Source of the DNA: Chloranthus sessilifolius
Lineage: Eukaryota; Streptophyta; Magnoliopsida; Chloranthales; Chloranthaceae
Length of the DNA stretch: 64,000 nucleotides
NCBI GenBank assembly: GCA_021018995.1
Contig: CM037591.1
Coordinates: 69,157,901-69,221,900 of the forward strand
Direction of reading: 5' to 3'
A model generated the notes under the pieces. That model was not told the DNA's origin. It worked only from the letters and a program-made list of their open reading frames with translations, and did not search any database. This document shows, one piece after another, positions 55,271 through 64,000 of the stretch (position 1 is the first letter of the stretch; the number at the start of each line of letters is the position of its first letter). The translations under genes and the position numbers were made by a program.

Positions 55271-56045
55271 CTTTAACAAGGGCAATTCAGTAATCTGTTG
55301 CACGCGTCCCAATGCATTTTAAAACCCAAGGACATTCCGAAAGATTCTGAGCACGAACCAAAGGCATATTCCTCCCCATGTGAACACCCAAAGATGAAAT
55401 TACTTGGCGGGAACTTCTAGAAGTTCCAACAGATTTTTGAATTTCCTAACAGAATTGATGCCTCTGTTTCTTGATTGGCTGAACCAGATCAAACAGTTAC
55501 GATTGGCGAATGCAGATCCGGATCCCGATGCTCGACTCTATTGGTGATATGGATTTAACCAATTCGATTGGTTGATGCACATTAGAGATGGACTTGGGAA
55601 AGCTATAAATTGACGAACCTTTTGCCCAATTTGGGCATCCAGATTTTGAGTTTCATTTCTAATCCCCCATTTCCCAGCCAGATAGTTTGTCTGAAATCCT
55701 TGTAATAGCTTCACTTTGAGTTACAATTGAGAGCTGTGAGACGTTTCTGTAATTCAAAAGAGAGTTGTATTCAAGACTATAAATCTGAGAGCTGTTTAAG
55801 CTGTTCTCTGTAATTGTAACGGTGGATTTGAAAAGGTTGCTGTAAACCGTATTTTCTCAATTGGAATCATGTTAAGGGTTCCCTCTGATCTCCTTATTGC
55901 ATTAGACTCCTTTAGATTTACTGTTTTTTTGCAATTTGCATTGATTCATTAATCTGTAAGAATTAGTGTTGGTAACCTAGTCTCTTCCAGCATTTGTAGT
56001 GATGTTTCCTGTTCTGAATTAAGGATTTGGATTAATAACTATTGG

Positions 56046-56077
56046 ATGGTTTGTGGCCATTAAAGTGGACAGACCAT
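56046..56077 (+). other. Conserved R/U5 stem-loop, RE10
   Basis: ATGGTTTGT pairs with ACAGACCAT at all nine positions (one G-U); CCAT/GTGG around TAAA. Three positions differ from RE1 and stay paired. Confidence 0.65.
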
Positions 56078-56601
56078 AGCCATAAGTGTAGCCTAATCCT
56101 TGAATTAGATTTATCTCTCTTACATCTGCGCTTGTAGCCAGATGAAGATTGGATCACCTCTGCTGAACTGCAGTATTTCTCATTAGATTTCAAAGACCAA
56201 ATCAGAGTTAGATATTACTTCTCCATCTTTGTTTCAATCACTCCCCCAACTCGGATCTGGATCATTTAGTTTAAATTTTCCTTTGTTTTTAGTTTGTTAA
56301 ACGTGACAAATTCAAACCTCTCATCTTATCAGCTTTCTAGATAGGATAAGAAGCCAGATCTGGTAGCTCAGATCTGGAGGTTTATCTTACATTTTAAACA
56401 AATTCTCTGTGGACGATCTTTCACTCACTTACTTTTAAAACTTGCTACAATTGGCCCTGATCTTGCAGGCTAATTCTCTTCTAACTGTGCTGATATTTCT
56501 TTAATTTCTTATATAGTTTAGAGCCACTGTAATTTGGCAACTTTAAAACTGTTTTCAAAATACACATAAATCAAGCACACTAAGAAGCAACAACAAGTTT
56601 T

Positions 56602-56619
56602 TGGCACCATTGCCGGGGA
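56602..56619 (+). promoter_or_regulatory. Primer-binding site of RE10 (tRNA-Asp type)
   Basis: TGGCACCATTGCCGGGGA, two differences from the tRNA-Asp complement, six bases after the LTR end. Confidence 0.87.
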
Positions 56620-56795
56620 ATTTGTTCTAAAATAGATAGACCTAAGTTTTTCATTTTAATTTTTATCAATACAAAACTATTCTATTGTTTATACTTGTGC
56701 AGTTATTCATATTCCGGTTTTTAAAGAAGGGAAATTACTGAAAGGAATTCTGAAGGTTTGCTGTGCATAATCAGATTTTTTTTGTTCCGAGTTGT

Positions 56796-57962
56796 ATGTT
56801 TGGTAGGAGGACTCTCAGCCCTAAGATTCTCCCATTGAATTTAGAAGTTGAAAGGCTACTACGAACCAAGCAAACAACACAGAATTCTGCTACTATGGGT
56901 GAAGAACCTCGACTTTTGAGGGATTACTTTGCACCTGGTGCTTATAATTCCCCCTTTTGCATTCAATTTCCTACTGTGGAAGGAAATTATGAGATCAAAT
57001 CCTCAACGATCCAAATGCTCCCTTCCTTCCATGGGTTGAGTAAGGAAGACCCATACAAACATGTGGATGAATTCTTGGCTCTTTGCACCACATTCAACAT
57101 AGCTGGACTGGGTCCAGAAGCAACCAAGCTTAGGCTCTTTCCTTTTTCATTAAAGGATAAAGCTAGAGCATGGTTATCCATGTTAGCACCAAATAGTATC
57201 ACTTCATGGAATGATTTACAATGTCAATTTTTAGCCAAATATTTCCCAATGTCTAAAACTAGCCAATTGAGACAAAGTATCATTTCGTTCTCCCAAAACT
57301 CAATTGAAACTTTCCATGAAGCATGGGAAAGATTCAAGGAACTGTTAAGGCAATGTCCTCATCATCAAATTCCTAGGTGGCAGCTGGTTCAAAGCTTCTA
57401 TCAAGGAATTGATCAAAAAGGCAAAAATATGGTGGATGCTTCCTGTGGAGGCACTTACTTACAAAAAATAGTTGAAGAGGTTTGGGACTTATTTGAAGTG
57501 ATTGGTGAGAATTCAACTCAGCAGGAATCTCTGTCAAGAGAAATTGAAAATCCGGCTAGGTTGAACAATCACCAACCCTCAAAAGGGAAGATCTATGAGG
57601 TGAATGAGTTGGAAAGAAAAATGGATAATCTAACCACAAAATTTGATAGATTGATGGACTCACTTAAAACTCCAAATGTTTCAAGAGTAGAGGAGGGATG
57701 CCTGATATGCCAGTCCCCTACTCATTCAGTTGATCAATGTCCTGCTGCATCACAGTTCCCAGATTTAATGGTGGAACAAGCTCATGCTGCTCAATCATTT
57801 GGACAGATGCAGTCAAATGAATATCCATGGAGAGCACTCCCCAATTTGAGGTGGAACCAGGGGAATTACCAATCCCAACAACAGCAACAACCAAAGAATC
57901 AAATGCCTTTCAAAACTGCACAGCCGTATCAGCAGAATTTTTATGTCAAACCAAACTTTTAG
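56796..57962 (+). CDS. gag: gag, RE10 (open, 388 residues)
   Basis: The ATG at 56796 (M-F-G-R-R-T-L-S-P) is chosen over upstream non-ATG codons in the same frame. Capsid pattern: IQMLPSFHGLSKEDPYKHVD, LRLFPFSLKDKARAWLSML, WERFKELLRQCPHHQIPRWQ, MVDASCGGTYLQKIVEE. The zinc knuckle CLICQSPTHSVDQC is complete (CX2CX4HX4C). A Gln-rich end reaches TAG at 57960. Gag forms the particle and binds RNA. The family normally continues into pol; here a frame change near 57950 separates it from the linker. Confidence 0.88.
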   Translation: MFGRRTLSPKILPLNLEVERLLRTKQTTQNSATMGEEPRLLRDYFAPGAYNSPFCIQFPTVEGNYEIKSSTIQMLPSFHGLSKEDPYKHVDEFLALCTTFNIAGLGPEATKLRLFPFSLKDKARAWLSMLAPNSITSWNDLQCQFLAKYFPMSKTSQLRQSIISFSQNSIETFHEAWERFKELLRQCPHHQIPRWQLVQSFYQGIDQKGKNMVDASCGGTYLQKIVEEVWDLFEVIGENSTQQESLSREIENPARLNNHQPSKGKIYEVNELERKMDNLTTKFDRLMDSLKTPNVSRVEEGCLICQSPTHSVDQCPAASQFPDLMVEQAHAAQSFGQMQSNEYPWRALPNLRWNQGNYQSQQQQQPKNQMPFKTAQPYQQNFYVKPNF

Positions 57963-58686
57963 CAGCCCATTCCACAACAACACTGCGACAATCGCTATTC
58001 AAAACCCTTCCAGGTCCCTTTCTTTTGAAGATCAAGTCCTAAATTCACTCCAGAATTTAGGATCTTTAACTCAAACTGTGAATTTTCACAGCCAGAGCAT
58101 AAAGAAGATTGAAGAAACATTGAGACAACTTTCAAATACCTTGGCAAAAAGAGAGGAAGGAAAGTTACCCAGCCAACCTTTGAACAATCCTAAAGGACAG
58201 TTCATGGTTGGAGAAGCTTCTAATTCACATGAAGAAGTAAAAACTGTCACCACTTTGAGAAGTGGAAAAATGATAGATAACAAAGTGGGTATTGAAGAAG
58301 GAAGAAATGAGGAAGAGGATAAAGATATGCAGCAGGAGCAGCATAGTGATAGCAGTGGGGTTGCTGATGTACCTCAGAAAAATCAAAAAAATAAAAAACA
58401 GAAAAGTAAAAAAATTTCTGAAGATACTTCTAAAGCTGTAGATGAAAGATTGGTTCCTCATTTACCATTTCCACATGCAATGAAATCTGTATCTCCTTTT
58501 GATAAAGGGAACACAAAAATAGATGATATGATGGAGACTTTCAAGCAAGTCAAGATAAATTTACCTTTGCTTGAGGCAATCAAACAAATTCCAGCATATG
58601 CAAAATTTCTGAAAGATGTGTGCACTCACAAAAGACAATCTAGGATACAGTTGTCCAAGAAGGTCTTTCTTTGTGGAAAGAATTAG
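57963..58686 (+). pseudogene. Gag-Pol linker, RE10
   Basis: The frame overlaps the end of gag from 57943. It has a coiled-coil-like run VNFHSQSIKKIEETLRQLSN, a Lys-rich stretch (KNQKNKKQKSKKISE), then DKGNTKIDDMMETFKQVKIN. It ends at TAG 58684 because of a frame change near 58670. RE6 and RE8 have the same arrangement, so it is a normal part of Athila polyproteins. Confidence 0.75.
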
Positions 58687-59160
58687 TCGTGTTATCCATT
58701 GCTACACCTCCCAAACTTCAAGATCCTGGAATCCCACAATCCCTTGCATTATTGGGGAACACACCATTGAAAAGGCTTTATTAGATCCTGGTGTTAGTGT
58801 CAACCTACTTCCATATTCTGTATATGAGAAACTAGGTTTGGGAGAATTAAAACCCACTCATGTGGTGTTACAACTAGCAGACAGATCTTAAAGAAAGCCA
58901 GTAGGGATAATTGAAGATGTTTTGGTAGGAGTAGATAAATTTTTCTATCCTACTGATTTTCTAGTTTTAGATATGGAACCAACCAAAAGCAAAACTTCCA
59001 TCCCTGTCATTTTGGGAAGACCATTCCTGGCTACAGCAAATGCTTGCATTCAATGCAGGTCTGGTATTATGGAAGTCTCATTTGGAAACATGAAGGTAAA
59101 ATTAAATGTTTATAATGCAGTCACACAGCCCCAATTCAGCTCTTAAGAATGTTTTCATGT
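58687..59160 (+). pseudogene. Aspartic protease, RE10
   Basis: IIGEHTIEKALLDPGVSVNL gives the active-site loop, with DPG for DLG. It ends SIPVILGRPFLATANACIQC. TAA stops at 58889 and 59144 lie in frame. Confidence 0.8.
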
Positions 59161-60340
59161 TGATCTATTGGATGAACTTGTGGAAGAAACTTTACAACAA
59201 TTTCTGCAGGGTGAAGACTTCACCACAGATATCAAAGATGCTTGGGGACATGCTGAAAAAGAAGCAAGTTTTATCTCCAATTCTGAGGAAATTAATGTTG
59301 TGCAAGGAACTCTTAAACAATCAGCAAGTTTTTCTTCTTGGAAACCTGCTACTCTCCCCCTTCCACAAACATCTAAGGTACCTTTGATACCTTCTTTTCT
59401 CAGCCCACCTGATTTAGAACTAAAGAAGCTGCCCAAAAATTTGAAGTATGTGTTCTTGGGTAATCATAAATCATTGCCTGCCATTATTTCTTCCTCTCTC
59501 ACAAAGGAGCAAGAGGAAGAGCTGTTGATAGTCTTGAAAGAACATAAAAAGGCTATTGGCTGGACTATTGCTGATTTAGGAGGAATCAGTCCAGCTGTTT
59601 GCATGCATAAAATCAACTTGGAAGAAGATGCAAAGCCTTCTAGAGAAATGCAAAGAAGGTTGAACCCTCATATGCAAGAAGTGGTCATGAAAGAGGTTGT
59701 TAAGTTGTTGGATGCAGGGGTCATTTACCCCATTTCAGATTCAGCTTGGGTGGCACCTACACAGGTGGTACCTAAGAAATCTGGAATCACCAATTATAAC
59801 CTCAGTTACGGTGAGCATATGTCAACCGGGCAAACAAGCTGGATGGAGAGTCCAGATTGATTACGAAAATTAAATGCAATGACCGAAAGACCATTTTCCC
59901 TCCCATTCATTGATCGGATCTTAGATAAGCTAAAGCGGAAAAGCTTATTACTATTTTCTTGATGGTTACTCGTTACAACATTCTTGTGTACCACAAGATC
60001 GTGAAAGACCACATTCACGTGCCCTTTTGGCACTTTTGCCTATAGGAGAATGCCTTTTGGTCTTTGTAATGCTTCTACTACCTTCCAAAGATGCATGTAT
60101 GCAATCTTTTTACGATATGATTGACCAATTTATGGAGATTTTTATGGATGATTTCTCAATCTATGGCAACAGTTTTTTCCGGTGTTTACACCATCTCAAA
60201 TTGGTACTACAAAGATGCTAAGAAATCAATCTGTTTTGAGTCGGGAAAAGAGCCATTTCATGGTCACCGGGCATTGTCCTTGGCCATGTTGTTTCCCACA
60301 AGGGCATTGAGGTGGACAAAGCAAAATTTGATTTAATTGC
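59161..60340 (+). pseudogene. pol: Reverse transcriptase, RE10
   Basis: Open up to 59800: KKLPKNLKYVFLGNHKSLPA, KKAIGWTIADLGGISPAVCM, VMKEVVKLLDAGVIYPISDS, VAPTQVVPKKSGI. From about 59810 the DNA still aligns with RE8 but drops single bases every few dozen positions, so motifs are scattered over frames: PFSLPFIDRILDKL, RMPFGL, then EIFMDDFSIYGNSF with the catalytic MDD (about 60139-60180). Confidence 0.8.
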
Positions 60341-61202
60341 ACATTTACCACCTCCCAAAAGCTGTTAAACAAATCGAAGTTTTTAGGACATCTTTGGATT
60401 TTACAGAAGATTCATCAAGGACTTCAGTAAAATAACTAAACCTCTTTGCCATTTGCTGTGCCAAGATGTCCCTTTTGTTTTCAATAATGAATGCATGAAG
60501 GCTTTTGAATTCCTAAAAACCATCGATTTCAGCTCCAATATTGCGTCTCAGATTATTCATTACCTTTTGAACTGATGTGTGATGCATCGATTATGCTTTT
60601 GGGAGCCGCCCTTGGACGAGAAAAGATAAGCTGCCTCATGTTATAGCTTATGCCAGAGATCAATGATTGATGCACAACTCAATTACACAACAACCGAGAA
60701 GGAGTCTGGGCAATTGTTTTGCTTTAGAAAAATTCGGTCATATGTCTTGGGTTCACAAATAGTGGTGTTCACGACCATTCGGCTTTAAAATACCTTACAT
60801 AAGAAGGACACCAAACCAAGACTCATCTGGTGGATTCTCTTGTTACAAGAATTTGATCTACAAATTAAAGATAAAAAAGGGGTGGAGAATGTAGTGGCAG
60901 ATCACCTCTCCAGGATTTTAACTGCTGAGATTGATAGGTTGCCTATCAATGAATCTTTCCCTGATGAGCAACTTTTTGCCATTAGTATACACAGTCCTTG
61001 GTTTGCAAACATAGTCAACTTTTTGGCTACTGGAAGAATTCCTCAACATTGGAATAGAATGGATAAAGATCTTTTCTTCTCAAAAGTTAAACACTTCATC
61101 TGGGAGGATCCTTATCTGTTCAAGAGTTGTCAAGATCAAATAATAAGGAAATGTGTCCCTGACCAAGAATTTCATAGAATACTTTCTATGTGTCATGAAT
61201 AG
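60341..61202 (+). pseudogene. RT end and RNase H, RE10
   Basis: 60341-60839 is aligned in DNA to RE8 but has frequent 1-2 base losses, so the RNase H core is unreadable in one frame. From 60840 a clean frame reads [36 protein letters not shown], and SKVKHFIWEDPYLFKSCQDQ up to the start of the integrase zinc-binding part, with TAG at 61200. Confidence 0.72.
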
Positions 61203-62270
61203 GCCTGTGGAGGTCATTTTAGTGGGAACAAAACTGCTGCAAAAGTTTTACAGTGTGGATTTTATTGGCCTACACTTTTCAAGGATGCCTTGCAGCATTG
61301 TAAGTCCTGCCTGTACTGTCAAAAATTAGGCAGCATTTCCAAGAGAAACTCAATGCCTTTATAGCCTATTTTGGTAGTTGAGTTGTTTGATGTTTGGGGG
61401 ATAGACTTCATGGGTCCCTTTCCTCCTTCCAATGGGTATACTTTCATTTTAGTAGCTGTGGATTATGTATCCAAATGGATTGAAGCCACAGCTACTAAAA
61501 CAAATGATCACAAAGTGGTCTTGAAATTTCTTAAGGATCACATTTTTTCCAGGTTGGGTTTTCCCAGAGCCATTATCAGTGATGGGGGAAGCCATTTTTG
61601 TAACAGACATTTTGAAACATTGTTGAAGAAATACTCTGTGACTCATAGAGTAGCCACTCCATATCATCCACAAACCAGTGGACAAGTGGAGGTTTCCAAT
61701 AGAGAAATCAAACATATTTTGGAAAAGACTGTGAAGAAGGATAGAAAGGATTGGTCCTTTAAGCTGAATGATGCATTATGGGCATATAGGACAGCCTATA
61801 AAACCCCAATTGGTATGTCCCCATTTTGGTTGGTCTATGGCAAAGCATGCCATTTACCAGTAGAGTTAGAATATAAAGTTTTTTGGGCCATTAAAACATT
61901 GAACATGGATCTAACTACTGCTGGTAATCACAGGAAATTGCAACTTGCTGAGTTAGAAGAGCTGCGAATGGATGCATACACCAATTCAAGATTATATAAA
62001 GAAAAAGTCAAAACTTTTCATGATAAAAATTTATTGAGAAAAGAGTTCTGACTGGTTCTAAGGTATGGTTATTTAACTCAAAGCTCAAGTTTTTCCAGGA
62101 AAACCGAGATCCGATGGGATGGGCCATACTTGTCGTTCGCCTTCAGTCATGACATCCTTGATCCAAGTAATGGAAGAATCATAAAGGTCAATGGTCAGAG
62201 GCTCAAACCATGCATTGAAAAAACCCAGGAGCCTGTGCTGACCATCCATCATCACGAATCTTCAAAAATC
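61203..62270 (+). pseudogene. Integrase, RE10
   Basis: The zinc-binding part ACGGHFSGNKTAAKVLQCGF continues to CKSCLYCQKLGS. The catalytic core has all three acidic residues: [28 protein letters not shown] and [15 protein letters not shown]. The frame is open from 61371 to 62051 and ends by a frame change. The C-terminal part (IRWDGPYLSFAFS, IKVNGQRLKPCIEKTQEP) follows in other frames to 62270. It is the best preserved integrase in the window. Confidence 0.86.
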
Positions 62271-62977
62271 TGATGGCCGAAAACTGTACATTATGTTTGT
62301 ATATCATAGTTTGTGCTTATTTTTTCTGTTTCTGTTTTTTTTTTTTTTTTCTCTTTTCGCAAACGTTAAATATGCTCAAAATCAAGTCGCAAAGTAATAT
62401 TTCTCTTTTCGTAAAGTTCAATTTGCTTTTCGAATAGATCTGTCGTAATGAACTACTCGAAGAGAAGATGTGCTCTTGAATAGTTGGTACCAAGCCGCTC
62501 TTTTCGAAAAAGTAATTCTGAAGCTAACTCCTTTGCGAAATGATGTTTCTGAAGCTATTAACTTGTCGAATGGTACTGATGCCATTCACAATTTTAAAAA
62601 GGACTCTTTTGGAACTTATCGAAAACTTAAAAGCACTTTGCGATATTAACCTTGAGTATATTTAAACCCTTTCGACGGTGGGGTTTTCATTTCAAACTCT
62701 CTCTGCAGAGCGACTCCTCTCACTAAAACCCTACTTCGTTCTTTCTTTACACGATTCAAAAAGTCTACTACCTTTTTTGTAACTAATTGGTTAGATCATC
62801 TGCATTTTCAGAAGAGGATTGCCGCTTATAATCTGGAGGATTTCTGCAAAGCAAACAACTCGTTCAAAACAGAAACCCTAAATCTCGGTATTTCTTTACC
62901 CATTCTCTCTGGTTATCATATAGTAAGTTGTTCTGTGTCGGCATCTATTTTTGGGCATTATTATACATCGATTTAGG
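62271..62977 (+). promoter_or_regulatory. Putative promoter and spliced leader of RE10 ORF3
   Basis: Motif sites of the RE10 LTR type recur: CTCTTTTCGCAAA (62351-62363), gtcgcaaag (62387-62395), ctcttttcgtaaag (62403-62416), cttttcgaa (62427-62435), ctttgcgaaa (62531-62540), tttgcgata (62638-62646). Then come TATATTTAAA (62657-62666), a C/T-rich leader with 'aaaaccctacttcg', and an acceptor-like 'tcgatttag' directly before the ATG at 62978. The arrangement is a full plant-type promoter plus 5'-UTR intron. A T-run lies at about 62336-62350. Confidence 0.6.
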
Positions 62978-64000
62978 ATGGGAAAAGCAGAGAAATCATT
63001 GGCTGCAATGTTTACCAAATCCTCTGCTAAAAAGATGAGCAAATCGACCCCAAAAGCAAAGGGAAAAACCAAAACTGCAGCTAAACGGAAACATTCAATG
63101 GATAAAGCGGACAGGGTAGAAAAAGGAAAGAAAATTAGACATGAGGAACCCATCCCTGCTGCTGCTAGCCCTGACCCTGAGCTTACTCCTCTGCCCATTC
63201 ATTTGGTTCTACCCAATCCCTTCATTGAAGCTCAGAAGCTACTACCCGAGCTAATGGTTGACGAAACTTTTTTCGACACCAAACCAGAATGCATGCCATC
63301 CTTAAGATACCTTAGAGAAGCTTCACTAAGCAATATCCTTACCCCCTTTCCAGAAAGAATTTACCCAAGAATGGTAAAGTTATGGTACCAAAACCTAGCC
63401 AAGGTCACTGAAAAAGATGCGGATGTCCCTACCCTTGTCATTTTTATTGATGATTGCGATCTGACTGTGACTTTTGAAGACATAGGGAATGCTCTAGGGA
63501 TACCATTCCAATTTGATCCCTCCGCCCTTTGGTCGCTAAATTGCCTCTTTTAGAGAGATGGCTGCCCATCTAACTCAAGGTATTGGGCACGCAGTCCATC
63601 ATGAGAAGAGACCTTGCTCCCCAATTTCTATTGATGGATTCCATTCTAAGGGGTAGTTTTTATGTCACTGGGCACAGCCAAGAGAGAAGATCACCAATTT
63701 TAGAGGCCCTCTTTCATTTTTCCAAGGGGCAGTTTTTCAATGCCCCTATGTTAATTTTGAAGCCATGGCTGATGTCGCATTTCAAGCTAAAGAAAGAGCG
63801 AAGATAGGGCCTACCATTTGGCGTGATTGATCAGCCCTCCTCAAGCCAAATTTGACATTGATCGAGGAGCCCTTTGAAGTCATTACACCACACAATTTTG
63901 GAAAAAGGCTTGGACTACAAGCGTGCAATGTCGAAGGATGAGAGAGGCAGGTGAACCTGCACATGCCCCTATTGCTGCACCAGAACCTGCAGTGGTGAGT
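62978..64000 (+). pseudogene. Accessory ORF3, RE10 (partial)
   Basis: The ATG at 62978 gives M-G-K-A-E-K-S-L-A-A-M-F; residues 14-55 are Lys-rich (SKSTPKAKGKTKTAAKRK), a strong nuclear-localisation-like region. The core has ERIYPRMVKLWYQNLAKV, TLVIFIDDCDLTVTFEDI and NALGIPFQFDPSA. A frame change near 63550 leads to MRRDLAPQFLLMDSILRGSF and GHSQERRSPILEALFHFSKG. It runs off the window. The same core is found in RE2 and RE8. DNA-binding is possible but unproven. Confidence 0.68.

Larger units (their letters stand above)
54729..56595 (+). repeat. 5' LTR of RE10
   Basis: TGTTGACAAGTG to GCAACAACA, about 1867 bp. It contains a phased CpG motif array (54985-55270), TATA box CTATAAAT (55603-55610), one conserved stem-loop (56046-56077) and an A/T-rich end. 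No ORF is supported. Confidence 0.9.
54729..64000 (+). mobile_element. RE10: Athila-like element, runs off the window
   Basis: LTR, primer site, gag, pol and the first part of ORF3 are present; the 3' end is beyond 64000. It is inserted in RE9 and nothing is inserted in it, so it is the youngest on this side. Gag and integrase are largely open, in keeping with that. Confidence 0.92.

Noticed and set aside
62978-64000. ORF3 as an envelope glycoprotein
   Set aside because: Only its position after pol supports this. There is no signal peptide, membrane segment or furin-like site in the visible parts, and the N-terminus is Lys-rich.
1-64000. tRNA, rRNA or microRNA genes
   Set aside because: None seen by eye; the tRNA-like matches are primer-binding sites only. 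A covariance-model search would be needed to exclude decayed copies.

Overview
This window looks like nuclear heterochromatin of a flowering plant, probably a eudicot with a repeat-rich genome. I see no host gene, rRNA or tRNA. Almost every base can be assigned to Ty3/gypsy LTR retrotransposons of two lineages. One is Athila-like: primer site matching tRNA-Asp, gag-pol, then a third ORF in the 'envelope' position. The other is Tat/Ogre-like: a different primer site, two RNase H domains, long leader and long 3' noncoding region, plus an antisense plant-mobile-domain gene in one copy. All gag-pol genes carry stops or frameshifts, so no complete autonomous element is visible. I number the elements RE1-RE10 from left to right.

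Layout: RE1 (Athila-like, 3' end and 3' LTR, 1-3064) sits in RE2 (Athila-like, only accessory ORF3 and 3' region, 3065-7676). RE2 is cut at 7677 by RE3 (LTR, primer site and leader only, to about 10125). RE4 (Tat-like, about 10126-12730 and 29785-32022) keeps an antisense plant-mobile-domain pseudogene and its 3' LTR. RE5, a full-length Tat/Ogre-like element (12731-29784, 17 kb, two LTRs, 5-bp target duplication AAGTC), is inserted in it. RE4 abuts the end of pol of RE6 (Athila-like, minus strand, 32023-37175). RE7 (37176-42888), a gag-only element, interrupts RE6 gag. RE8 (Athila-like with ORF3, 42889-53985) interrupts RE7. RE9 (a Tat-like LTR fragment, 53986-54728) interrupts RE8 ORF3. RE10 (Athila-like, youngest by position, 54729 to the window end) interrupts RE9.

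The main unexpected pattern is regulatory. Each LTR family carries its own reiterated short motif with a CpG at its core. Where the matching part of the family is visible, the same family-specific motif is reiterated again in front of the separate accessory gene (ORF3 in Athila-like elements, the antisense plant-mobile-domain gene in RE4). In the Tat-like families the motif is a dyad of about 25 bp, spaced about 47 bp apart, whose two arms change together between families. In RE3 and RE10 the CpGs lie at multiples of about 10.4 bp. ORF3 has a Lys-rich, nuclear-localisation-like N-terminus and no visible envelope features. I propose, as inference only, that accessory proteins and motif arrays form family-specific recognition systems, comparable in logic to the VANC anti-silencing proteins of VANDAL DNA transposons. 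The leader also holds conserved covarying stem-loops, and a hairpin precedes the G-rich polypurine tract. Coordinates were counted by hand and may be off by a base or two.
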